Assembly: GCF_014197245.1 (NCBI RefSeq) | Contig: NZ_JACIFF010000003.1 | Coordinates: 124,001-188,000 of the forward strand | DNA length: 64,000 nucleotides | Source: Neolewinella aquimaris | GTDB taxonomy: Bacteria; Bacteroidota; Bacteroidia; Chitinophagales; Saprospiraceae | Direction of reading: 5' to 3' | Part shown: one piece after another, positions 51,779-60,905 of the stretch | How the letters are laid out: each line of letters starts with the position of its first letter | How positions within the stretch are numbered: the stretch's first letter is position 1 | Notes under the pieces: generated by a model | What the model saw: the letters and a program-made list of their open reading frames with translations, nothing else | The model's database searches: none | What the model was told of the DNA's origin: nothing | Program-made: the position numbers and the translations under genes

Positions 51779-53671
51779 ATGGAAGAATTAGCGGGAATTA
51801 TCATACTTGGAATTTTCGCCCAGTGGTTCGCCTGGCGCGTCAAGGTGCCCGCGATTCTGCCGCTCATTGTTATCGGACTACTGGTCGGACCCCTGTCGAC
51901 CCTCCTGACCGCTGACGGCAGTAAGCTCATCAGTCCCATCTTCACGATGGTGGGCGATACGGACGAGGGGCGCGGACTCTTTCCCGGTGAATCGCTGTTC
52001 TATTTCGTTAGCCTGGCCATCGGCATCATCCTCTTCGAGGGGGGACTGACGCTGCAGTTTCGGGAAGTAAGGGAGACGCAGCGCAGCATCCTCCGCCTTA
52101 TTTCCATTGGCAGCCTGGTTACCTTCATCGGGGCCGGATTGGCCGCCCAGTTCATCATGAACCTGGGGTGGAGCGTTAGTTTTCTGTTTGCCGCCCTGAT
52201 TATCGTGACGGGGCCTACCGTGATCGCGCCCATTCTACAGAACATTCCCCTTAACCGCAACGTCAGTACGGTCCTGAAGTGGGAGGGCATCCTGATCGAT
52301 CCGCTGGGGGCTTTAGTGGCGGTGCTGGTCTTCGAATTCATCAGTTCTACGGACCACGGGCTCGGGTTTACGGGGGAAGCCGTGCGCACCTTCGTACAGA
52401 TCATCATTTACGGCGGTACGCTGGGCTTCTTGGCCGGGTATGCGCTGTTTCAGATCATCAAGCGGGAGATGGTGCCCCACTACCTGCTCAACGTATTTAT
52501 CCTGGCCTACGTCCTGTTCATCTTCGTGGTGAGCGACCAGTTGGCCCACGAGTCGGGGCTGCTGGCGGTGGTGGTCATGGGGCTGGTGCTGGCCAATAAG
52601 GACGTGCCACGCATTAAGGAAATCCTGTCCTTCAAGGAATCGATCAGCGTACTACTGATCTCCATCCTATTTATCCTACTGGCTGCCAACATGAACATGT
52701 CGGAACTGCGGCTGCTCACGGAAGACTGGCGGCCTCTGGCACTTTTTGGGGTAGTTATCCTGGTGCTCCGTCCCCTGGCGGTATTTGCCAGTACGGCCCG
52801 GGGGAACCTGAGTTTTAACGAGAAATTATTCATCAGTTGGGTCGGGCCCCGCGGGATCGTCGCAGCCGGTATCGCCTCCCTGTTCGGTCTGAAGCTCGCG
52901 GCCGACGGCGTACCGGGGGCGGAGTACATTACCCCGCTGGTATTCATGATCGTACTGGGAACCGTACTGATCAACGCCACCACTGCCAGATTCGTAGCCC
53001 GCATGCTGAAGGTGATCCAGGATACGTCGAGCGGCGTGCTGATTCTGGGAGCGAACGACTTCGCCATCACCATCGCCGAGTACCTGAAGAGCGAGGGCCG
53101 GGAAGTATTCCTGGTCGACAGCAACTCCAGCAACATCAGGCGGGCCCAGGAAAAGGGGCTTCGCGCCATCGTCTCCAATATCTACAATTCCGACCTGAGC
53201 GACGAGTACGACCTGCTGGACGTGGGTTACATGCTTGCCCTGACCGGTAGCGATGACGTGAATGCCTATGCCATCAGCCGCTACGAAGACATCTTCGGGG
53301 AACGGGGAGCGTACCGCCTCATCACGGCGGAGGAAATGAAGGCTAAGGAAGCGCCGGAAGATGCGGAACACATTTTCAGTCGGACGGACGATTTCATCAA
53401 CTTCAGCGAGGCCCACCGCGAGGCCGCCATGGTCCACGAACAGAAGCTCTTCGGGCAGCAACACTTTCTCGATCTGCTGCTCCGACTAGAGCGCGAGAAC
53501 TACTCCGTGCCCCTGTTCGTTAAGGCACCCGACGGTACGCTTCAGGTCCTTTCCGCCCATCCGGAAGAAATCGATGTGTCGTCCGGAGAGTACTGCCTGG
53601 TCTACCTCGGGATCGAATTACCGGAAGCCGCCCGACCAAAGGAGCTTACCGAAGAGCGGGGAGAACTCTGA
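51779..53671 (+). CDS. Monovalent cation:proton antiporter with TrkA-N domain
   Basis: A 630-residue CPA-type exchanger. About 12 hydrophobic helices span residues 1-410: 'ILPLIVIGLLVGPL', 'AIGIILFEGGLTLQF', 'GPTVIAPIL', 'KWEGILIDPLGALVAV' (the acidic ion-binding Asp) and 'WVGPRGIVAAGIASLFG'. A TrkA-N nucleotide-binding domain follows (~415-540: 'SGVLILGANDFAITIAEYLKSEGREVFLVDSN'), then a short C-terminal domain. It should exchange Na+ or K+ for protons at the inner membrane. Together with the Na+ pump Nqr it suggests sodium-based energetics (inference). Confidence 0.92.
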   Translation: MEELAGIIILGIFAQWFAWRVKVPAILPLIVIGLLVGPLSTLLTADGSKLISPIFTMVGDTDEGRGLFPGESLFYFVSLAIGIILFEGGLTLQFREVRETQRSILRLISIGSLVTFIGAGLAAQFIMNLGWSVSFLFAALIIVTGPTVIAPILQNIPLNRNVSTVLKWEGILIDPLGALVAVLVFEFISSTDHGLGFTGEAVRTFVQIIIYGGTLGFLAGYALFQIIKREMVPHYLLNVFILAYVLFIFVVSDQLAHESGLLAVVVMGLVLANKDVPRIKEILSFKESISVLLISILFILLAANMNMSELRLLTEDWRPLALFGVVILVLRPLAVFASTARGNLSFNEKLFISWVGPRGIVAAGIASLFGLKLAADGVPGAEYITPLVFMIVLGTVLINATTARFVARMLKVIQDTSSGVLILGANDFAITIAEYLKSEGREVFLVDSNSSNIRRAQEKGLRAIVSNIYNSDLSDEYDLLDVGYMLALTGSDDVNAYAISRYEDIFGERGAYRLITAEEMKAKEAPEDAEHIFSRTDDFINFSEAHREAAMVHEQKLFGQQHFLDLLLRLERENYSVPLFVKAPDGTLQVLSAHPEEIDVSSGEYCLVYLGIELPEAARPKELTEERGEL

Positions 53672-53769
53672 TTTACCTACCTTCGGGTGCGTTTTATGTA
53701 TTGAATTTTGAGTGGGCACAAGAAACCAACCTCGCGCCCCGTTCTCGCAATAACTGGAGTATACAAACT

Positions 53770-54189
53770 ATGCGTTACCTCATAACCTTAGCCCTCCTGG
53801 GCTATACCATGGCATCCTTTGCACAGGATCCAGCGGACATTTTCCACCGGACGGTGGATATCGACCGGGTGAATAGCCTGTCCTTCGACGTATATCCGAA
53901 AGATCAGGTCGAGTACAAAACCTGGCCCGGCGACGACCTGCTCATCGAAACCAGCGTGCAGATCCAGAACGTCAAACAGGACATTCTCGACTTCTACATG
54001 CGGCAAAACCGCTACCTCCTCAAACCCCAGGTGCAGGGCGATCAGATGTCGCTCGTCAGTTTCGACAAGACCCGCCGCGCGGTCAAGGGCACCGAAGCAA
54101 ATGCATACGAGAACGTCGTGATCGTTGTCTACGTCCCCGAAGACTTCACCCTGGCCGGTGAAGGACAGTACCGCCGCATCAGCAAGTGA
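53770..54189 (+). CDS. Exported hypothetical protein, small beta-rich
   Basis: A 139-residue protein from ATG 53770 with a signal peptide ('MRYLITLALLGYTMASFAQ'). A TTG at 53701 could extend it, but the signal peptide argues against this. The mature part ('VDIDRVNSLSFDVYPKDQVEYKTWPGDDLLIETSVQIQN', in outline) resembles small auto-transporter-adhesin-like (DUF4097/GIN) proteins that open with beta strands. I do not recognise a specific family. It is between the antiporter and the COG2509 gene. Confidence 0.6.
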   Translation: MRYLITLALLGYTMASFAQDPADIFHRTVDIDRVNSLSFDVYPKDQVEYKTWPGDDLLIETSVQIQNVKQDILDFYMRQNRYLLKPQVQGDQMSLVSFDKTRRAVKGTEANAYENVVIVVYVPEDFTLAGEGQYRRISK

Positions 54190-54209
54190 TCCGGCCCGGC
54201 GGGAGTGCG

Positions 54210-54217
54210 TAACTTTG
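54210..54217 (+). promoter_or_regulatory. -7 promoter box just before the COG2509 gene
   Basis: TAACTTTG, exact match to TAnnTTTG, ends 6 nt before ATG 54224. Transcription from it would start at or next to the A of the ATG, so the mRNA would be leaderless. Confidence 0.5.
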
Positions 54218-54223
54218 CCCTCC

Positions 54224-55792
54224 ATGCCGACCACCCTAGAAATAAAGCTTCCCCCCGCCGATCTTCACGATCCGGCTGCCTTGCGTCGTGCCGTGAGCCG
54301 ACAGGGAGTGCCCGAAACCCAGATCGGTGAGGTCATCGTCAACCGCCGCAGCATCGATGCCCGGGGCGCGCGCCCCGTATTCCGGTTACGGGTAGAAGTA
54401 AGGAACGATGAGGAAGGCCCCGCTCCCGCGTCTCCGCCCGCCTTTACCTTACGCGATGTGGCCGATGCCCCCCCGGTCGTGATCGTGGGCTGCGGCCCGG
54501 CCGGTATGTTTGCTGCCCTGGAGCTCATCGAGCTCGGGCTGAAGCCCATCGTTTTGGAGCGGGGAAAGGACGTCCAGTCGCGCCGCCGGAGCCTGCGGGC
54601 GATTCAGCAGTTCGGCGAGGTGGATCCCGATTCCAATTACTGCTTCGGCGAGGGCGGTGCCGGTACCTACAGCGACGGCAAGCTCTACACCCGCAGCCTC
54701 AAACGCGGCAACTACCTCAAAGCCCTGCAGACGCTGGTCGACCACGGCGCCCAGTCCGACGTCCTGATTGACGCCCACCCCCACATCGGTTCCAACAAGC
54801 TGCCCGGCGTGGTGGCCAGTATGCGGGAGACCATTCTGGCCCACGGGGGGGAGATCCGCTTCGGTCACCGCCTGGTCGATCTCGAGCACGGGGAAGACTT
54901 GCGGGCACTCATCGTACAGGACGAAGCAGGCGGCACCTACCGCCTGTCGGCTGCCGCCTACATTATGGCCACCGGCCACTCAGCCCGGGATGTGTACCAC
55001 CTGTTGCACCGCCACGGAATTCGACTGGAGGCCAAGCCCTTCGCCCTCGGCGTGCGCATCGAACACCCCCAGCCGCTGATCGACAAAATTCAGTACGGCC
55101 AGGCCGAGCGGGAGGAGAACCTGCCCGCCAGTAGCTATAAACTGGTCACCCAGGTGAAGGGGCGGGGCGTATTCAGTTTTTGCATGTGTCCGGGTGGGCT
55201 GGTCGTACCGGCCGCCACCGCCCCGGGTGAGATCGTCGTGAACGGCATGAGCCTGTCGCGGCGGGACAGCCCCTACGCCAATTCCGGTACCGTGGTTGCC
55301 GTGGAAGTGGAAGACCTGGCCCCCTTCGCCGATGCGGGCGTTTTTGCCGGGCTCGCCTTCCAGCAGGCCGTAGAGCAAGCTATGTTTGCCGGCGGCGACG
55401 GCAGCCAGCGGGCTCCGGCGCAGCGGCTCCCGGACTTCGTCAATAAGAAAATATCCTCCGATCTGCCGGAGACCAGTTACATCCCGGGGCTGCACTCCGC
55501 CGCCCTGCACGAGCTGCTGCCCGACGGCATTTACGACCGCCTCCGCGAGGGAGTAAGGGATTTCGGCCGTAAAATGAAGGGCTACTACACCGCCGAGGCC
55601 AACGTGATCGGGGTCGAGAGCCGAACTTCCTCCCCGGTGCGGATCCCGCGCGACCGCAAGGGGTACCAACATCCGGAGGTGCCGTCGCTGTATCCCTGCG
55701 GCGAGGGGGCGGGCTTTGCCGGTGGCATCCTCAGCGCGGCCATGGACGGGCAGAACGTGGCCCGCGCGGTTGCCGCAAAAGTGCTGGGTTAG
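54224..55792 (+). CDS. COG2509 FAD-dependent dehydrogenase-like protein
   Basis: A 522-residue flavoprotein from ATG 54224 ('MPTTLEIKLPPADLHDPAALRRAVSRQG'). An N-terminal ~80-residue domain with a 'VIVNRRSIDARGARPVFRLRVEV' strand pair precedes the FAD Rossmann motif 'PVVIVGCGPAGMFAALELIELG'. The family signature 'CFGEGGAGTYSDGKLYTR' is present, as are 'HPHIGSNKLPGVV', 'VFSFCMCPGGLVVPAA' and the C-terminal 'YPCGEGAGFAGGILSAAMDG'. Members are widespread and uncharacterised. Its stop overlaps the next gene's GTG start by one base. Confidence 0.9.
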   Translation: MPTTLEIKLPPADLHDPAALRRAVSRQGVPETQIGEVIVNRRSIDARGARPVFRLRVEVRNDEEGPAPASPPAFTLRDVADAPPVVIVGCGPAGMFAALELIELGLKPIVLERGKDVQSRRRSLRAIQQFGEVDPDSNYCFGEGGAGTYSDGKLYTRSLKRGNYLKALQTLVDHGAQSDVLIDAHPHIGSNKLPGVVASMRETILAHGGEIRFGHRLVDLEHGEDLRALIVQDEAGGTYRLSAAAYIMATGHSARDVYHLLHRHGIRLEAKPFALGVRIEHPQPLIDKIQYGQAEREENLPASSYKLVTQVKGRGVFSFCMCPGGLVVPAATAPGEIVVNGMSLSRRDSPYANSGTVVAVEVEDLAPFADAGVFAGLAFQQAVEQAMFAGGDGSQRAPAQRLPDFVNKKISSDLPETSYIPGLHSAALHELLPDGIYDRLREGVRDFGRKMKGYYTAEANVIGVESRTSSPVRIPRDRKGYQHPEVPSLYPCGEGAGFAGGILSAAMDGQNVARAVAAKVLG

Positions 55793-57099
55793 TGCATGGG
55801 GCCGGCAGGGTAGTGGGCGGAGTCCTGCTTGCCGCCGGCGTGCTTTATCTGGGGTTTGGCGTCGACCGGACCGATTTCACCTCTCTTTTTCTGGCCTTTT
55901 CCGTCGCCTTTCTGGGCTATCTCATCGTGGTGGCGGCACGCGATGGCGGAGCTACCCTGCCGTACTGGATCGCCCTCGGTATCCTGCTGCGCCTGGCTCT
56001 GGTCTTCGCTTTCCCCCTGCTGAGCGATGATGTTTACCGCTTTATTTGGGACGGTCACCTGGTGGCCGGGGGGGAGAACCCGTTCGTTCACTTGCCCGCT
56101 TATTATTTGGAGACGGGCCACAGTGTGCCTGGCCTAAGCCGGGAGCTCTTCGATCGACTAAATTCTCAGGAGTATCATTCCATTTACCCACCGCTGGCGC
56201 AGGCCGTCTTCACGGTAGCCGCCTGGATCAGTCCGAACAGTTGGTACGGGGCGGCGGTGGTGATGAAGCTGTTCCTGTTTTTGGCTGAGCTCGGATCGCT
56301 GGTGTTGCTCGTGAAGCTACTGAGTGCCTTTGCCCTTCCCCGTATCCGCCTGCTCTACTACTGGCTCAATCCCCTCATTATCACCGAGATCGTAGGCAAC
56401 ATCCACTTTGAGGGGATGATGATCTGCTTTCTGCTGCTGTCCCTTTATTTGCTTACGCGCAGCAAGTATGGCGGGGCCGCGGGTGCAATGGCTTTATCAA
56501 TAGCAAGCAAATTACTGCCCCTGATGCTGCTCCCCTTCCTGTTGCGCCGGCTCTGGAAGCGATCGTTCTGGGTATTCTTCGTGACGCTGGGCGTAGTGAC
56601 CGGACTACTCTTCGCCCCCCTGCTGTTTGGAAGTGGGGACGTGATCGGTGGATTTGGGGGCAGCATCGACCTGTACTTCCGCAAATTTGAGTTCAACGCC
56701 AGCCTGTACTACCTGGCGCGGGCCTACGGCTACTACGAACTCGGATGGAATCAGATCGCGCGCTTCGGTCCCTTACTGGCCCGGCTTGCTGTGGGACTCA
56801 TTCTGATCGTGGCCCTGGGCGACCGCACCACCGACTGGAAATCCTTGCCGGGACTCTGGCTTGCGGCATTCGTGCTATACCTTATCTGTGCGACCACCGT
56901 CCACCCCTGGTACCTGGCCGTGCCGATTGTGCTGACGTGCTTTACTCGGTGGCGCTTTCCGCTGGTGTGGTCGTACCTGATCATGTTGACCTATACCAGT
57001 TACGTCGATCTACCCTACCGGGAGAATCTCTGGTTGGTGGGCGTGGAATACACTACCGTCCTGCTTTTCTTCGTTGGGGAGAGGTGGTGGAAAAAATAA
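55792..57099 (+). CDS. GT-C type membrane glycosyltransferase (GT87/DUF2029-like)
   Basis: A 435-residue integral membrane protein starting with GTG 55792, overlapping the previous TAG by one base; no ATG fits the frame nearby. About 10-11 helices alternate with loops. The first large loop has the GT-C acidic pair in 'LLSDDVYRFIWDGHLVAGGENPFVH' and then 'SQEYHSIYPPLAQAVFTV', as in polyprenyl-phosphate-mannose-dependent mannosyltransferases. The C-terminal 'TVHPWYLAVPIVL' is also typical. The donor would be a lipid-linked sugar on the periplasmic side. The DPM-like gene at 49827 could supply such a donor (inference). Confidence 0.82.
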   Translation: MHGAGRVVGGVLLAAGVLYLGFGVDRTDFTSLFLAFSVAFLGYLIVVAARDGGATLPYWIALGILLRLALVFAFPLLSDDVYRFIWDGHLVAGGENPFVHLPAYYLETGHSVPGLSRELFDRLNSQEYHSIYPPLAQAVFTVAAWISPNSWYGAAVVMKLFLFLAELGSLVLLVKLLSAFALPRIRLLYYWLNPLIITEIVGNIHFEGMMICFLLLSLYLLTRSKYGGAAGAMALSIASKLLPLMLLPFLLRRLWKRSFWVFFVTLGVVTGLLFAPLLFGSGDVIGGFGGSIDLYFRKFEFNASLYYLARAYGYYELGWNQIARFGPLLARLAVGLILIVALGDRTTDWKSLPGLWLAAFVLYLICATTVHPWYLAVPIVLTCFTRWRFPLVWSYLIMLTYTSYVDLPYRENLWLVGVEYTTVLLFFVGERWWKK

Positions 57100-57100
57100 A

Positions 57101-57125
57101 GGCCCGTGCGAATTTCGCACGGACC
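57101..57125 (+). terminator. Hairpin terminator after the GT-C gene
   Basis: ggcccgtgcgaa and ttcgcacggacc form an almost perfect stem directly after the stop codon, preceded by an A-run. The following T-run is weak (cttaaattgta), so efficiency is uncertain. Confidence 0.65.
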
Positions 57126-57431
57126 TTAAATTGTAGCTTTCTAACTACCGAAATAACTGGAATTTAGTGCGCTTAAGCGCAGGGATTATAATACAAACCT
57201 TCAAAACCGGCGGAGGGAAAACCAACAATCCCGGCCGCCAAAATCAATGAACACGCTTTTTGGAAAAACTCGAGTGGAACGTTGCACCGTTCCCTTCGAT
57301 AACTCAAAGATAGGGCGGGGGGTAGGGGGGGCACCACCCCACGACCGTGGGGTGTCGAAAGAAAAGCTTGTTAAATTTTCACTGAAGGACACAAATCCAG
57401 AAGAATATGGGGTTTCAGGCGGGGGTAGCGC
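57126..57431. other. Gene-free stretch with two palindromes
   Basis: No credible gene. It contains the perfect palindrome tgcgcttaagcgca (57168-57181) and a GC-rich hairpin caccccac-gacc-gtggggtg (57335-57354) within a G-rich stretch, placed just downstream of the CCA-enzyme stop on the minus strand; the second could be that gene's 3' hairpin. Confidence 0.5.
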
Positions 57432-58850
57432 CTAACTTTTCTGGGGCGAGAGGTCGAGATCGGCCGCAACCACCAACATTCTTTCGTAGGCCGCGCTGTA
57501 CTCATTCGGAATTGCCCCGTCTAGGATTGCTTCCCGCACTCCATCCTTGATCAATCCGACCTCCCGACTCGGGGGGATACCGAATGTTTCCATGATCAGT
57601 TCGCCGGTGATGGGGGGTTGCCAGTTGCGCAGGTGGTCTTTTTCCTCGATCTCACTCATTCGTTGCCGTAGGCCCTCGTAATTTTCGAGGTAGCGCTTCA
57701 CCTTGTGTGGATTCTTGCTGGTGATGTCGCTCTGGCAGAGGGTCATGAGGTCGTCGATGTCGTCGCCCGCATCAAAAAGAATGCGGCGTACGGCAGAGTC
57801 GCTGATTTCCTCCTGGGTTAGTGATATGGGGCGCTGGTGCAGGGCAACCAGTTTTTGCACGTACTTCAGCTTATCGTTGGGCAACCGCAGGCGGCGGAAG
57901 ACCTTGGGGACCATCCGCTCGCCGACCGCGTCGTGGGCGTGAAAGGTCCAGCCCGCCTCCGCTTCCCAGCGCTTGGTTTTGGCCTTCCCAATGTCGTGGA
58001 GCAGGGCGGCCCACCGCAACCACAAATCGTCGCTGCGTTCGGCCAGATTATCCACCACCTTGGTCGTATGAATAAAATTATCCTTGTGCTTTCGACCGTT
58101 GCGGCTCTCCACGCCGCGTAGGGCGGCCAGTTCGGGGAGCACGTAATCCAGTAGCCCGGATTTATCGAGTAGGCGAAGGCCGATGCTCGGGCGGGAAGCC
58201 AGCATTATTTTGTTGAGTTCGGTGGCGATCCGTTCCCAGCTGATAATTTTAATGCGCTCCTTGTTTTCGCTGATGGAGCGGAAAGTAGCGGGATCGATCG
58301 TGAACCCCAGTTGGGTAGCGAACCGAATGGCCCGCATCATGCGCAACGGATCGTCGCTAAAGGTCTTTCCCGGCTCGAGGGGCGTAACGATGCGCTTGGC
58401 CTCCAGGTCTTCGAGTCCGTTGAAGGGATCGATGATGGTGCCGTAGTCGTGCTTGTTCAGGCTGATGGCCAGGGCGTTGATGGTAAAGTCGCGCCGGTTC
58501 TGGTCGTCGGCGAGGGTACCCGATTCCACGGTGGGCTTACGGCTATCGGAGCGGTACGATTCTTTGCGTGCCCCCACAAATTCAATCTCCAAGTCACGGT
58601 GTTTGAGGGCCGCCGTGCCGAACCGCTTATATACCGTCACCCGGCTGCGGGGGTGCAGGCAATCCCCCACCCGGCGGGCCAGGTCGATCCCACTCCCTAC
58701 GCAAACAATGTCGAGATCCTTGCTGGGGCGGGCGAGCAGGCGGTCGCGCACGTATCCCCCCACCACATAAGTAGGAAAGTTCAGGTCTTCGGCGGCCCGA
58801 CCGATGACTTCGAAAATTTTACGTTCGTCTTTCCTAATCTGAAATATCAT
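57432..58850 (-). CDS. cca: CCA tRNA nucleotidyltransferase with HD domain
   Basis: A 472-residue class II nucleotidyltransferase from ATG 58850 ('MIFQIRKDERKIFEVIGRAAEDLNF'); a longer frame to 58997 covers noncoding sequence. Motifs: 'TYVVGGYVRDRLLARPSKDLDIV' (G-G-x-x-R-D and D-x-D), 'RRDFTINALAISL', 'IIDPFNGLEDL', 'FSDDPLRMMRAIRFATQLGF' and 'SWERIATELNKIM'. An HD phosphohydrolase-type domain follows ('LLHDIGKAKTKRW', ~300-400). It adds or repairs the 3'-CCA of tRNAs; without function tests it could also be a poly(A) polymerase. Confidence 0.92.
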   Translation of the reverse strand: MIFQIRKDERKIFEVIGRAAEDLNFPTYVVGGYVRDRLLARPSKDLDIVCVGSGIDLARRVGDCLHPRSRVTVYKRFGTAALKHRDLEIEFVGARKESYRSDSRKPTVESGTLADDQNRRDFTINALAISLNKHDYGTIIDPFNGLEDLEAKRIVTPLEPGKTFSDDPLRMMRAIRFATQLGFTIDPATFRSISENKERIKIISWERIATELNKIMLASRPSIGLRLLDKSGLLDYVLPELAALRGVESRNGRKHKDNFIHTTKVVDNLAERSDDLWLRWAALLHDIGKAKTKRWEAEAGWTFHAHDAVGERMVPKVFRRLRLPNDKLKYVQKLVALHQRPISLTQEEISDSAVRRILFDAGDDIDDLMTLCQSDITSKNPHKVKRYLENYEGLRQRMSEIEEKDHLRNWQPPITGELIMETFGIPPSREVGLIKDGVREAILDGAIPNEYSAAYERMLVVAADLDLSPQKS

Positions 58851-59057
58851 ACGGAGCGCGAAGATAAGAGGTAGTTTGAGTTTACACACGGTACCCCGGG
58901 ATGGCCGATCTTTTGATCCAACGGCAGCCCTCCGCGGGGGAGTAGCGGTCAAATGTCGGGTGGACGACATTATTTGAATTCCACCGGGCTGTTCCAAATT
59001 TTAACACGATTCCACCCCCAGTAGAGTGGCGGAGCCTACCTATGCGCAAAAAAAGTT

Positions 59058-60905
59058 ATGCGTCATTTATACCCGGGCCTACTTATACTGCTCTTTGCCT
59101 ATTTACCCAGCACCCGCGCCCCCGCCCAGGAAACCATCTACTGGCAGAGTTTCGAGGCGGATGCGGAACAGAATTTGCCCTACAGCACGGACGTAATCCC
59201 TTACGGTGCGGGAAGCTTGCCGACCTGGAATACCGTGGAACAAATCAGGGGCATCGACGGACCCACCAACGGAAGCCTGTTCTGGGCGGCCCGGGATGTG
59301 GATAACCCGATCTCGGCGCGTGCGGTAAGCCGCCTGACCTTCGACGCCGGAGACATCTGCAACCTGACCCTGCCCCGCTTCGTCTTCGACTATAGTATAA
59401 TAGGTTACGATGGCGGCGATGATTTTGGCTACGAACTCTACCTCGACGGCTTCCTGGAACGAACGGTGATCCTCGTTGATGGTCAGAACGGAGGCGGGGT
59501 TTCTACCCCCGGGTGGATCTCGGATACCGTATCCGTTCCCGGTACCGCCCAAACGGCGAAGTTGGTCCTCTTCTTCGACCAAAACGGGGACGACGTAGCC
59601 GGCATCGATAACGTGCGGGTGATCGCTACGGGCCGTTCCGGAAGGTGTACCCCCGTGTGTGGCCTGAAACTCGGGGAGCCGACGGTCAATTGCGTAGACT
59701 TTACGGACGGTCCGGATGGCCTACGCCTGAGCATCCCATATACCGGCGCGGAAACCGGAGTGGTCGCGCAACTGAGTGGAGGGGGAACCATCGCCGGCGA
59801 CAATCCCGCCCACCATGCAGACGGGAAGCTCGAGCTGAGTGGACTCAGTGAGGGCGGTAGCTACCTGCTGGAAGTGACCGGCGGCGATTGCGACCTTCAG
59901 CTACCTCTGGAATTCACCACCGACCAGTGTGCCCCGAGCAGCCTGGTGATCAATGAAGTACTGGCCGCTCCCGCCGAGGATACCAACGGAGATGGAGCGG
60001 TCACCCCCGCCGACGAATTCGTAGAGGTGTACAACGCCGGCTCGGAAGCACATGCCCTCGACGGACATACCCTGCACGACGCCTCCAATTCCGGCCCCCG
60101 GTTCACCTTTGCGGAGGGCACCGTGCTGGCTCCGGGGGAGAGCTTCACGGTCTTTGCGGGGGCGGGGACCATCGGCGACGACTGCAACTATGGCATCGCC
60201 AACGGCTTTCTGGGCCTGAACGACGACAGTGCCGAATCCGTAACCCTCCGCGATGCCGCGGGACGCGTGGTGGCCCAGGTGAGCTTTGACGATGCCCCGG
60301 CCGGTGAATCACTCTCCCTCTTCCCCGACGGCAACCTCGCCGGTGGCTACCAACCCCATTCCGCCCGCCAGGCCGGGATCACCTCCTCGCCCTGTGTCCA
60401 GAGCGTAATGCCGGTCGGGCTGCGCTCCTTCACCGCTACATCGCTGCACAACGCGGTACGGCTCGACTGGGCCACCGACTGGGAATCGAACAACGCTCGC
60501 TTCGTCGTAGAGCGCAGCAAGGCCGGGCGGGTGTTCGAGCACATCGGTACCGTCACCGGGGGGACGAGCCCCTACGTACTGGTGGATCACCGGCCCTACC
60601 CCGGACAGAATATATATAGGTTGCGGCAGATCGATCTCGACGGCTCGGAGGAAATACACGGACCGGTCGCGGTACGGCTCGATAGTGGCGTACTGCGGCT
60701 ATACCCGAATCCCACCACCGGTAGGATCTACCTGAGTGGTGAAGTGGGAGACGACGAGGCGGTGACCGTATACCGCAGTGATGGCGTAGCGGTGTACGAA
60801 GGCCATGGACCCAAACTGGAATTATCGTCGCTTCCGGCCGGCAGCTACTACTTGCGCTTGCGACGGGGGTCGGGCACCGAATCTTTACGGTTTATAAAGG
60901 AATAG
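59058..60905 (+). CDS. T9SS-secreted protein with lamin-tail domain
   Basis: A 615-residue protein with a signal peptide ('LYPGLLILLFAYLPSTRAPAQ'). Residues ~22-190 form a jelly-roll-like module ('IYWQSFEADAEQN', 'TAKLVLFFDQNGDDVAGIDNVRV'). Residues ~295-430 are a lamin-tail domain: 'LVINEVLAAPAEDTNGDGA', 'DEFVEVYNAGSEAHALDGHTLHD', 'GTVLAPGESFTVFAG'; the 'DTNGDGAVTPADE' loop looks calcium-binding. The last ~75 residues ('LRLYPNPTTGRIYLSG' to 'ESLRFIKE') are a type A T9SS sorting domain. No enzymatic domain was recognised. Its last 58 bp overlap the 3' end of the convergent hydrolase gene. Confidence 0.85.
   Translation: MRHLYPGLLILLFAYLPSTRAPAQETIYWQSFEADAEQNLPYSTDVIPYGAGSLPTWNTVEQIRGIDGPTNGSLFWAARDVDNPISARAVSRLTFDAGDICNLTLPRFVFDYSIIGYDGGDDFGYELYLDGFLERTVILVDGQNGGGVSTPGWISDTVSVPGTAQTAKLVLFFDQNGDDVAGIDNVRVIATGRSGRCTPVCGLKLGEPTVNCVDFTDGPDGLRLSIPYTGAETGVVAQLSGGGTIAGDNPAHHADGKLELSGLSEGGSYLLEVTGGDCDLQLPLEFTTDQCAPSSLVINEVLAAPAEDTNGDGAVTPADEFVEVYNAGSEAHALDGHTLHDASNSGPRFTFAEGTVLAPGESFTVFAGAGTIGDDCNYGIANGFLGLNDDSAESVTLRDAAGRVVAQVSFDDAPAGESLSLFPDGNLAGGYQPHSARQAGITSSPCVQSVMPVGLRSFTATSLHNAVRLDWATDWESNNARFVVERSKAGRVFEHIGTVTGGTSPYVLVDHRPYPGQNIYRLRQIDLDGSEEIHGPVAVRLDSGVLRLYPNPTTGRIYLSGEVGDDEAVTVYRSDGVAVYEGHGPKLELSSLPAGSYYLRLRRGSGTESLRFIKE

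Noticed and set aside
57201-57392. 63-codon minus-strand frame downstream of the CCA enzyme gene
   Set aside because: Located in a palindrome-bearing noncoding region; composition not gene-like.
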